64,000 bases of DNA from the NCBI RefSeq assembly GCF_030247185.1, contig NC_080571.1, positions 64,456,172 to 64,520,171 of the forward strand, written 5' to 3'. This stretch comes from Malaya genurostris (taxonomy: Eukaryota; Arthropoda; Insecta; Diptera; Culicidae). Shown in pieces: positions 1 to 9,300 of the stretch; the first letter of the stretch is position 1; each line of letters starts with the position of its first letter. The notes under the pieces are model-generated. The model saw only the letters and a list, made by a program, of their open reading frames with translations, was not told where the DNA came from and did not search any database. The position numbers were made by a program, and so were the translations under genes.

Positions 1-988
1 TACGTTTGTTTACTTGTTTGTGCGGTAGAAAATCTGCATTTTCAAAATGTCGCGTGAAAATTCAGGTTCTGGACGCATGGCTAAGTGAGAAGAGTATTAC
101 TATGCGAAAATTGGTGAAGCGGTTTGGAATTCATCATGTCAGTGTTAAAACCATCATTAATAAGTATGGGGAACACTATTCTTTGGATGAGCTACTAGAA
201 AAAGACAGAAAACCGGGTTCTTCCGAACCGAAACTGGACCAGAAATTTCTAATCATGAAGAACAAATCAATGTCAATACGTGATTTGGCAGGAACGAGTG
301 TCGGAATGATCCAGCGTACCAAGAGGCAAAATCTCCTGAAGACCTACAAGAAGCAGAAAATCCCGATACAAAGTGTAGAACAAAAGAAGCGAGCAGCAAC
401 AAGGGCCCGGAAATTGTATTCGCACCTTTTGCAGTGTCCGGATGCGTGCGTTTTGATGGACGATGAGACTTTTGTAAAGGAGGACTCAAAACTTTGCTGT
501 CGTCGTTGGGGAGGATGTGAGTGATGCGGAAAGGTCGATTCAAATGGAGAAATTCGGTCGAAAGGTACTGGTATGGCAAGCAATATGTTCCCATGGTTTG
601 AAGTCAACCATTTTTTACACTACCGGAACTATAAATGCATAAATCTATCGATCTGAGGAGCCTTCATATAAGAAGAATAGTACTCTTCCACTGTTTTGAC
701 CGGATTTAGCGTCGGCTCACTATGTCAAAACCACTCTCAATTGGCTTGCGGAAAAGGGTAAAAATTTCGTTGAGCAAAATAACAATCCATTAAATTACCC
801 TCATCTTCGACCCATCGAACGTTACTGGCCATCGTGAAGTGGGTCTTCTTCAGACTTGTAAGGCAGCTGGAAGCATGCAGGAGTTGGAAAAAATTTGGGC
901 TCAAGCATCGAAAAAATGCGATGCTACACTTGTCTGGAACTTGATGAAGAGCGTTCGATCAAAACTTCGAAAATTCGTGAAGGAATAA
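1..988 (+). pseudogene. DD37E mariner-like transposase remnant (copy A)
   Basis: Remnant of an IS630-Tc1-mariner superfamily transposase, the cut-and-paste enzyme of a DNA transposon. Visible parts in order are an N-terminal helix-turn-helix region (LSEKSITMRKLVKRFGIHH), a second DNA-binding region, the first catalytic Asp in MDDETFV near 458, then after frame breaks the DLASAHYV block near 705 and the LRPIERYW block near 808. The spacing between the second Asp and the Glu in the related copy at 24338 is 37 residues, which is the DD37E signature described for mosquito ITmD37E elements. A stop precedes the second Asp, and there is a frameshift after about 490, so it is dead. The reading ends with TAA at 986-988. 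The element may extend left of the window. No inverted repeat was found at its right end. Related to 24338-25262 and more distantly to 16498-17852. Confidence 0.85.
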
Positions 989-1800
989 CTTAAATTTCAT
1001 CCGGTTTTCATTATACTCAAGTTAAACCTCGTAAAATAAACGATCAAAGGTTGTTGGTCCATTTTCCCCATTGTGGATTGTTAGAAGTCCAACTCCTAAT
1101 TTATATAGCTCAAAGAACTCAAATAAGCTACTCTGAGATATTCATAACACTAATATTTTATGAGTTGACGAACCCGATCAGTTATCATGAATCTCTTAAA
1201 ATGCTTATACTACCAATAGCGCCATAAATCTCGAGTTACAAAACTCATACCACCAAGTTGATTCAAAGAAATTTTGTGTTATTGTATCTATTATGTCTTT
1301 ATTTTATGACAGACACACTGCTATATGTTTCAGATACAACAATTTAACAAGTATGTTTTTACAATCTCTTCAAATCCCTAAAAATACGAAAATACGAATA
1401 TTTTCCATTATATATTGAAAATATTTGGTTTCATCTGATTTTTACATATTAAACGCCGGACGTCGCCATCGTTTTACATACTTTATCATGAAAATGTTAA
1501 TATTCCAATTTTTCGGTGAGATTTGACATAAATGTATTTCTATTATATTTGTTTACCTTTTTTAAAATAAATAGGTACAGAATATGCTTAAAGTAAAGAA
1601 AAAATTCCGAAATGTGGAAAAGCATGTCAGTTTTATTTATATTCACGTCATCCAATTGAGGCTCTGACATTATCCACCCGTCTTTTTCTTTCAAATCATT
1701 CAACGTGAGATATTCTCTTCGTGAGAAGAAGTGGTAGTGTGGCTATTAGGAACAAGAACTTGATGAACGTTTAGTTTATTGTATGTATTCATTTATTTTG
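989..1800. other. AT-rich stretch without recognised gene
   Basis: No coding homology, RNA gene or clear repeat boundary seen. Short open frames here lack any recognisable domain. Confidence 0.5.
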
Positions 1801-1802
1801 AA

Positions 1803-2420
1803 ATGGGACTCGAGCAGTCCCATTCACTAGGTTGATACTGAACTGTGTTTCAAGCAGAAATTTATGCTGTTCTGTATTGTGTACGATCTGTACTTCAGCA
1901 GAGAATTTGCGGTTAATGTTGTTTTTTATTCCGAAAGTCAGGCAGCCTTGAAGGCACCCAGTTCGAATGATTCATGGTCGAATCTAGTGATCGCATGTCG
2001 AACTCAAATCGAAAACTTTAGCATTTCAAACTATGTTTACTTTGTATGGGTATCCGGCCATTCCGGCTAGAGATGTCGGAATCACTCGATGATTCAATAA
2101 TCAAGTATAATGTACATACTATTCTATTATATTTTACTCGATTATCTGAGTTATTAATCGATAACTCAATTAATCGATCGGTATTACGACATCCCTGATT
2201 CCGGCATTACTTGAAATGAATTAATGAATTAACTAGCTGGATAAAGGATAAAGTTTGTAAACTTGCGCTCAGACAAAAGCATTGATGCAACTACGTATCC
2301 GGGTTTTGGTTTTCCATACATGGTTGAATCTCTGTATGGGGAGCTACAATTCAAGGATGTTCTATCGTTTTTCACCCAATGTTATAACGAGCTATAGTCA
2401 GAGGGAATTGAATGAATTCT
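1803..2420 (+). pseudogene. RNase H domain remnant of a non-LTR retrotransposon
   Basis: Fragment of the C-terminal RNase H domain found in I, R1 and LOA type non-LTR retrotransposons. Visible blocks are TVFQAEIYAVL near 1844, which carries the conserved Glu of the RNase H motif, then after one frameshift SESQAALKAPSSN near 1938 (usually SDSQAALKAL, so the conserved Asp is Glu here) and VWVSGHSG near 2050 (usually WVPGHSG). The reading is split by a 130-bp MITE at 2068-2197; the codons for GHSGIT resume right after it. Frame changes and stops make it nonfunctional. The exact clade cannot be told from so little sequence. Confidence 0.7.
2068..2197. mobile_element. hAT-like MITE, 130 bp, perfect 8-bp TSD
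   Basis: Starts TAGAGATGTCGGAAT and ends as the inverse of CAGGGATGTCGTAAT, giving terminal inverted repeats of about 15 bp with few mismatches. It is flanked on both sides by the 8-bp duplication ATTCCGGC (2060-2067 and 2198-2205). An 8-bp duplication is the hallmark of hAT-type integration. The insertion splits an RNase H remnant whose codons (GHS-GIT) join if one TSD copy and the element are removed, which independently confirms the boundaries. The interior is AT-rich and noncoding. Confidence 0.88.
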
Positions 2421-2454
2421 TTTTGTATTGACCATAGAAGATTTTAGCAAATGG

Positions 2455-3890
2455 TTCGCCTCTTCTTCTAATACCGGTCGGATCATTATCGAGGATCATT
2501 TTAACCGGGTTGTTCTCCAACATTCTAACAACATGCCCGGCCCACCGTAACCGTCCGACATTGGCCGTTTGGACGATGGTTGGTCCTCCCAACAACCGGT
2601 GCAGTTCATGGTTCATTCGCCTTCTCCACGTACCGTCTTCTATTCGCACTTCGCCAAAGATGGTTCGCCCTTCCACTCAAAAACACCCAGTGCACGTTGA
2701 TTCTCCACAAGCATTTTCCAGGACTCGTGCCCGTAAAGGATAACCGGTCTAATCAGCGTGTTGTAGATAGTTAACTTCTTACGACGGCGAATTTTACTTG
2801 ATCGAAACGTCCTACGCAGTCCAAAGTAGGTACGATTTTTTACTCTTTTTCTTTTTTAACGACTTAGTTTAGTAGTCAATATTTCTTTTTTTCTTTTTGC
2901 GATATTCTCCTAACCAGAGACCATTTTTTGTAGAAACAGACAATGAAAATTATAGAATGATAGTACTCAAGGGAGAGCAAGGATGTGAATATATAGAACG
3001 GAAAGGTGAGACGTGACAGAGGGTCATTAAGCAAGCAGAAATCTTCTAGTAACTTAACTTTTACCTTCTACCAGAGGAGTTGGGCTTAGGCATCTGAACA
3101 ATGCGAATCACACAAGTCTCTGGTATGTCGGAAAGTAGTGATAAAGGTCTTCTACCATTTACTATCCGAACCGGCAAAACCATAAGTTGTCACTTTCTAC
3201 TTGCGACGGCATTCTCACACACAATGAGTTCTTCACTGCATGGATGTTTTTTCTTTTATCTCTATACGGCTAGTTGAATAACGGAATGGAAGGTAGTACT
3301 CAATATTATTTTATAATTTTCATTATCTGTTCCTACAGAAAATGGTCTCTGGTTAGGAGAATATCGCAAAAAGAAAAAAAGTAAGTACGATTTCTTAACA
3401 AGATGCGTCTCTGAATTTCTTACTGGTGTCATTATCGGCAGTCACCAGTGAGCCCAATTACACGAACTCGTCGACCATTTAGATTTCATCAATGCCAATC
3501 AGAACTCGTGATGGATGGCTGATATTATCTTCTCTCGAGCCCCTCCCTTTCATGTGCTTTGTTATTGATACATTGATGTCTAGTCCGATCCGCTTGGCCT
3601 CAGCTTTTAGTCCGATGTACGTATCTTCCATCTTCTCAAAGTTGCGTGCTATAATATCAATATCATCAGCGAAACCAAGTAGCTGGACGGACTTTCTGAA
3701 AATCGTGCCACTCGTCTCTATCCTCGCTCTTCTTATCACACCCTCCAAAGCAATGTTGAATAGCAGACACGAAAGGCCATCACCTTGCCGTAGCCCTCTG
3801 CGAGTTTCGAAGGGACTCGAGTTTATCTTCGATACACGAACAACGCACATCACTCGATTCATTGTCGCCTTGACCAATCGTATCAGTTTA
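2455..3890 (-). pseudogene. Reverse transcriptase remnant of a non-LTR retrotransposon (interrupted)
   Basis: Minus-strand remnant of the same retrotransposon family as 60304-62218. From 3890 downward it reads the RT core: RRGLRQGDGLSC, then LLGFADDIDIIARN (the catalytic YADD-type motif, here FADD), then GLKAEAKRIGLDIN. After an inserted element at 2839-3384 it resumes near 2830 with the thumb/C-terminal part: TLIRPVILYGHESW, then after a frameshift DGTWRRRMNHELHRLLGG and GRLRWAGHVVRM. The 5' part, including any endonuclease, is missing. Frameshifts make it inactive. At 3890 homology stops abruptly and family-D repeat sequence begins. Confidence 0.88.
2839..3384. mobile_element. Inverted-repeat (foldback/MITE-like) element inside the RT remnant
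   Basis: About 546 bp inserted in the reverse transcriptase remnant. Its ends form long inverted arms: TTTTGCGATATTCTCCTAAC at about 2897 onward is matched in reverse complement near 3350-3370, and the match continues for roughly 70-80 bp through CAGAGACCATTTT and GACAATGAAAATTATA. The left arm carries about 40 extra bases within its pyrimidine-rich tip. Flanking GTACGATTT occurs at 2830-2838 and 3385-3393, an apparent 9-bp (or 8-bp) TSD. The host reading matches the intact relative at 61740 on both sides of it. No coding capacity is seen. Superfamily unresolved: 8 bp would suggest hAT or P, 9 bp Mutator-like. Confidence 0.8.
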
Positions 3891-4052
3891 AAATTTTTAC
3901 AAAACCAGATTCAAATGAAGGGTCTTACGGTCTCATAGATCGATATTGATCCGACTTCCGGTTCCGGTATTACAGCACGATAAGAGAACAATTTTCAATT
4001 TCATGGGTATTTTTTCAAAAGTGATGACGAGGTGCAATTTTTATAAAACTTA

Positions 4053-5118
4053 CGCTCTTCGGCTTAACGTGGCCGTATAGCAAAAAAAAATTTTTTTTTT
4101 GCTGGATCTCGTTATCTACTTTCTCGGCGGAAAGGCGTTTCCATTGCTATCCAGCGAATGAGGGGGGAGCAGTGGTTCGCTATTTACGCTCCCGTCCATT
4201 GGTTCGGTGTCACTGTTGCTGGCGGGACTATCGTTATTGCTTATATTTGTCTGTAGGTTGGGTGCGTTGTTAGTTGTAGCTGGCGTACCTTGTTCTGCAT
4301 ATGGGACAACTGGTTTCGTTGAAAAGCAAGCTTCATAGCTGTTGATGGCTGTCTCCGATGTACTGGGTTTTTTTTTTGGGGTTGGTGCGGTGGAGGGAGC
4401 GCTGTTGTCCTTTGGTGCAAACGTCTTCTTGTCCAGTTTTTCACATGGCTTACCATAGTGAACAGCTTTTTGGCAATATTGACATATGGCCATCTGGTTG
4501 TCATAAGTAACAAGAGATTTACACGGGATTCTTGTATCCGGACTGAAAATCACATAAGAAGGTATAGGCCTCTTCAAGCGCTTGCGTAACAAACATACGC
4601 CATTTAGAATACCAGGGAAAATGTTCTTCCACTTTTCTTTTTCGATGGAGAAAATCTCTCCGTATTGGGACATAGTTGTGCGAATATAAGGATCGATGAC
4701 GCTTGAGGGGAGAACATGCACACGCATGTACTATAGTACTATCTTCCATATATACTGGTATGTTGTGCTTGATATTTTCATGCTCCACATAGTGCACATT
4801 GTTATTGTCTTTAGCCAATTGAATTACATCCAACTCTTTATAAAACTGGATGTAAACAACATTATTTGTCTTATTGCATTGAAGTAAATGCACACGTTTA
4901 ATGTCAAGATGCATTTGCTCTTTCAGCAAACCTTCAAGTTCTCGTATCGTAATTGTATTCTTTCGTAGCAGTGGTAGCTTTTGTTCGTTTGGTTCACTCA
5001 TTTCGAGGTCGTTCTTTTGTTCACTACACAATACTGTACTTGGTTTCTTCCGTCCCGAACGTAAGCGGTTTTGTATTATCGACTAACTTGGATGAGATGT
5101 GAAAGCGAACTGGAAAAA
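4053..5118 (-). mobile_element. ORF1-only non-LTR retroposon with TSD (half-LINE type)
   Basis: A 1066-bp minus-strand insertion in a family-D repeat, flanked by AAAACTTA at 4045-4052 and 5119-5126. It has a short 5' leader (about 5118 to 5002), one gag-like ORF1, then only about 65 bp after the ORF1 stop: an A-run/T-run and the tail GCTATACGGCCACGTTAAGC. There is no endonuclease or reverse transcriptase. The layout of leader, ORF1 and 3' tail resembles the ORF1-only half-LINE derivatives known from mammals. A single internal deletion of a full-length element is the alternative. Confidence 0.65.
4116..5001 (-). pseudogene. Gag-like ORF1 protein with CCHC zinc knuckle (one frameshift)
   Basis: RNA-binding ORF1 protein of a non-LTR retrotransposon. 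The likely start is the ATG at 4999-5001 (MSEPNEQKLPLL), preferred because it opens the conserved reading and lies about 115 bp from the element's 5' end. Blocks in order: an N-terminal region with LEGLLKEQMHLDIKRVHLLQ, a central part with SSVIDPYIRTTMSQYGEI (RRM-like in related ORF1 proteins), then one zinc knuckle CQYCQKAVHYGKPC (C-x2-C-x4-H-x4-C), then a Pro/Ser/Thr-rich tail of about 85 residues ending at TAG (4116-4118). A frameshift near 4725 separates the first 90-odd residues from the rest. LOA/Lian-like relatives are plausible but not proven. Confidence 0.75.
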
Positions 5119-5290
5119 AAAACTTACTGTTGACAGACCTCGTCGATTAGTGGATATATAAATCCATTTTGGGACTACTAGTTCTCGGTTTCCACTTCCG
5201 AATGCACCGGTAATAGTAAAAAAAAAAGCCAGATCCGAAGCTCCAATTTGAACTGCTTTAAGCACTGATGAGCCGAAGGCGAAACGAGAA

Positions 5291-5714
5291 ATAAACGGAA
5301 ATAAAATATATGCATTTAGTAGAAACCAAAAAATTTCTTATGAACAACTTTAACCATTAGCTTCCGGAATCTTGTAATCAAAATACTCTCTAATTGAGTC
5401 TGGTAAACATGATTAAATTCAAAAACCTGGGTTCATAGAACAAAATTGAAAAGAAATCAATAAATGTATGCCCTTTAGTGTATTAACACATTCGCACTTA
5501 GTAACCTTCCAAAATTTACTACCTATTTTAAGCAGACTTTATTTATACGTAGGTTATCAGTTCTCTTCATCGAAGAAGCAATCAATAACTCACTCCTCCC
5601 CGCTGCGGATACATTTCAACATATTCGGCTACATTATCAACCACCGAACGCGTGGAGATATCTGCGGTTCCCGGCATAGCTACCGAATGAAGATAGCACA
5701 AGATTGCTCCCACT
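5291..5714. other. Upstream region of the maltase gene
   Basis: AT-rich single-copy-looking sequence between the family-D repeat and the maltase core promoter. No gene seen. Any upstream enhancers of the maltase gene would lie here or beyond the repeats. Confidence 0.5.
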
Positions 5715-5751
5715 TATAAAACGTTCAAACATATTACCGCACATTATCAGT
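5715..5751 (+). promoter_or_regulatory. Putative core promoter of the maltase gene (TATA + TCAGT initiator)
   Basis: TATAAA at 5715-5720 is followed by TCAGT at 5747-5751, the consensus arthropod initiator. The A of the initiator is 34 bp downstream of the first T of the TATA box, near the normal spacing. Transcription from about 5749 would give a 5' UTR of 73 bases before the ATG at 5822. No downstream promoter element was seen. Confidence 0.6.
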
Positions 5752-5821
5752 ATATCTCGCGATTCGCTTCGACGTCGAACAAGAGCTTATAGTCTTGGGT
5801 GAGAAAAAAAATCGCAAAGGA

Positions 5822-6322
5822 ATGAAGACACTGCCATTGTTTGTACTGAGCTTTCTGTTGGAAGGTTTCGTTTCCGCACAGGAGCGGGTGGAAAAAGATT
5901 GGTGGGAAACGGCACTGTTTTATCAGATTTATCCGCGATCGTTTTACGACACCAACGGTGATGGAGTGGGCGACATTAGAGGCGTAACGGCCAAGCTGCA
6001 GTACCTGAACGAAACCGGAATTGATGCCGCCTGGTTGAGCCCGGTTTTCAAATCTCCGCAGCGAGATTTCGGGTACGATGTTAGTGATTTTCTCGAGGTG
6101 GATGAACTGTTCGGCACCAACGACGACCTGGAAGAGCTATTCCGGGAGGCAGGAAAGCTAGGGATTCGAATTGTTTTGGACTTTGTACCGAATCATTCCA
6201 GCAGTGAGCACTGGTGGTTCCAGCAGTCTGAGCTAGGTGTTGAGCCGTACAAAGACTACTACGTGTGGCATCCGGGTAAACCGGTGGAGGGTCAGCTTAA
6301 ACCAGATGTTCCGAATAATTGG
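5822..6322 (+). CDS. Maltase exon 1 (residues 1-167)
   Basis: Contains the signal peptide, the start of the TIM barrel (WWETALFYQIYPRSFYD), the Ca-site-like loop DTNGDGVGD and GH13 region I, DFVPNH at residues 120-125. It ends after PNNW at donor GTAAGT (6323), phase 0. Intron 1 is 6323-6379. Confidence 0.95.
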
Positions 6323-9300
6323 GTAAGTAATTTGAAACTGTAACAATATTTTACTAAAAGATTTCAAATTTACTCATAGAATTCGGTGTTCTATGGTTCC
6401 GCCTGGGAATGGAGTGACATCCGAAAGGAATACTATCTGCACCAGTTCGAGGTGAGCCAACCGGATCTCAACTATCGGAACGAAGCAGTTATTGCAGAGT
6501 TCGATGAAATTTTGCGATTCTGGATTGCGAAAGGTGCCTCCGGATTCCGTGTCGATGCCATCAACCACATGTTTGAGGATGAACTTTTTCGTGACGAACC
6601 AGTTGTCGACCCGTCGGATCCGTTAAGCTACGGTTACACGAATCACCAATACACCAATAGCCTGGTAAATCATAGTCTATGTTGCAATACTATTCATCGA
6701 TGAAACTGAAACACTTCTTGCAGATGGAAACCTATGACGTCGTGGGTCACTGGAGGCGTGTTATCGACAATTTTACCCAGGAAAACAACAGAGAAACGAT
6801 GTAGGTACCGACACTGCGAATCTTTCGACTCAATGAGTGTGAAATGTTTTGACGTGAATACGTCTTACTTTACTAAAAGGTGCCTTTCCAAAATTAGCGT
6901 TGTAGAAAAGTGATAAGTTTTTTATCACGAATATCTCTGATGGTACGCATAATATTTGCTTGATACCATCGAAAATACGATCAGCAATTTATGATAAAAT
7001 TATTGGTTGTCAGTGTTGGGAAAATCATGATCAGAAAAAGTTCATGTCACTATCACTCGCGAAAAAATCAGTTCAAGAGATTTTCTAAAAAAACTCAGTG
7101 ACTGAAAAAATCACTTCCGATATTTTCATTGATGAAACAAGCATCCACAAAACTCTGAACCTCGAAGTTCACAAGTGCTTTTTTGTGTCAGCGAAACTTG
7201 ATGACGAATTTTCACCCGAAGGATTCTCGCCAAAGAGATGATCTAAAGTGAGAAGAGTCTCCGATGTTATTTCGATGCTCAATTTCCACTACGCTTCAGT
7301 TCGACACCAAAGTGAGTCGTGTAAGGTTAAATTATTATATTTTCATCGATGAAAAAATTTCTACTGAATAAATTCGCAACTGAGAAAATTGACTGCAACA
7401 TTTTCGATGCACATAAGCAAAGTTTTGGCATTACATTCCTTTCGTGGAATGTGGCCTTTCTGTTTCAACAGACTTCGCAGCCGATTCTTAGCGTACAAAA
7501 TCATTGCATGGCTAGTACTATGGATCCTACCGACAGTAAAACTCTTTTCAGGTTGATGCACGTAGGGTGGTTAATATGAACAGACATATTTTCACCACAT
7601 TCCAAATAGTTATTATAGCAACGAAAGGCTGTTTTAATTCTAGCTGATTGATTACGCTGCACTTTTCAGATTAAACTCAATAAAATGCTATTTAGCATGA
7701 ATTTGATTCATAGAAGTAACAGAAGCGCAGCATTGTCAGCAAGTGTCGAACACACAGTAGGCGCAGTGTTTGAATGGCGCGTTTGAGTTGGCGTAGCGGT
7801 AGTATGCGCTCCTGTTACTTTTGCGTACATTATTCAAGCTTAATGGCATTGCATGGCTAATATTTTTTAATCAGCTGCATAACATGATTAATTACAGTTT
7901 TTATTATCATTACAACTAATATTAATCACAGCACTTGCTACTTTTATTAACGAAGCAAAGCCTTCCTGTAGTGGAATTCGACCTTCTGTTTCAACAGACT
8001 TCGCAGCCGATTCAGAGTGTACAGAGACATTGCATGGCTGGTGCCACGATTCTACTGACACTACGAATCCTTCCAGGTCGGGACTCGAACATACGACAAC
8101 TGGTTTGTAAAACCAGTGCCCTATGCATCGAACCATCAACCCGGGACAGCTTTTATTAATGATGTAGTATCGAATAAATTTCAAATCCATCAACACTATT
8201 CACTTGTCGACCACCCTACGCACACTGAACATTTTCAGAAAGGTTCAGTTTTTGTTCATCGGTGAATTTATGCATCATGTATTCTGCAAAGGGTTGAAAA
8301 TTCTTTTCCCCAAAATCTTCTGTTCGAGAATCATATCAGATATATTCAATATGCGAACTTTTTTCTTGTATATCATCGAGCAGAATGTTTACTAGTGAAC
8401 TGAACTGACACAACTGATTTTTTGCCATGTGAAATCAGTTTTTGTGAGAATCGCGTAGTCAAAAAATCAGTACTGAATTTTTATGCAGTTGGTTTACTGA
8501 TTTTTTTTTTTGTCTAAAAATCACTCGTGAAAAATTTCAGTTGCGATTTCCGAAATTTTGATTTTTTCCCAACACTGTTGGTAGTACGAGAAAACCATAA
8601 CTTACTCAAAATTTAAGTTTTCCAAATTTCTAAGGAATCAATGGACATCAAATAGAGATACGCGTCGCAAGCTAGGCTTCCCCCTTGCTCGAACGACGAT
8701 TTTTAATATTCCCGAGAACCAGAATCGAGGGTTCAGTTCCAGAATCCAGATCCAGTATTCTGTTACAGAATTAAGTACAGTTCCAAATTTCCATTTGAAA
8801 ACTTAGGACCAGAATCCAGTTCAAGAATTCAGCTCCAAAAGTTATTTTGTTTTTCTTATTTTCCTCGATAGTTTCGATTATTCTCGCGTTCCATAATTCA
8901 ATTTAAAAGTCAGCTCCAATTATATTTAAAAATTCAGCTTCAAAATCCCGTTTCAAAACCCAGGGTTGAAATTCAGTTTCATAATTCAACTCCAAGAGTT
9001 GTCTATTTTTTACTTTGATCATTCCCGCATTTCAAAATCCAGGATTTGGTTCCAGAATTCAGGTACAGAATTTAGGTCCAAAATTCTGTTGTTAAACTCA
9101 GATCCTGAATTCAATTCCAAAATCCTGTTTGAGAATTTACATTCAGAATTCATTTTCAAAATTAAACTCTCAAATTTATCATTTAGGGGTTAACCTTATT
9201 TTGTGCTAGGGCACATAACCAATTTCACTATCTTCACGTTTCGTCTTAGACTCGTCAGTGCAAAGCAGTTCAAATTGAACTGCTTACTGCGAAAGTAAAC

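Larger units (their letters stand above)
3891..5290 (+). repeat. Family-D repeat copy interrupted by a retroposon
   Basis: Two pieces of a family-D element (full-length reference copy 49428-50605): 3891-4052 with the phrases CAGATTCAAATGAAGGGTC and CCGACTTCCGGTTCCGG, and 5119-5290 with GTGGATATATAAATCCATTT and GCACCGGTAATAGTAA. In the reference copy the corresponding blocks are adjacent, so the 1.07 kb between them was inserted later. The left end of this D copy is truncated against the RT remnant at 3890. Confidence 0.75.
7011..8577. mobile_element. hAT-like non-autonomous element (copy 1), 1567 bp, in maltase intron 3
   Basis: Begins CAGTGTTGGGAAAATCA and ends as the inverse of CAGTGTTGGGAAAAAATCA. 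Flanks TTGGTTGT (7003-7010) and TTGGTAGT (8578-8585) form an 8-bp TSD with one mismatch, as expected of hAT. Subterminal repeats of the form AAAAAATCAGT occur in opposite orientations near the two ends. There is no transposase. A second copy lies at 32091-34136; it shares the first ~350 bp and the block around GATTGATTAC and GAATGGCGCGTTT. SINE pieces sit inside copy 1. Confidence 0.82.

Noticed and set aside
2510..2774. Plus-strand open frames across the reverse transcriptase remnant
   Set aside because: Shadows of the minus-strand retrotransposon reading, which has recognisable motifs.
5795..5821. Upstream in-frame extension of maltase exon 1 starting at TTG
   Set aside because: The ATG at 5822 begins a clear signal peptide; the TTG-led extension (GEKKNRKG) would put charged residues before it and is not a normal eukaryotic start.
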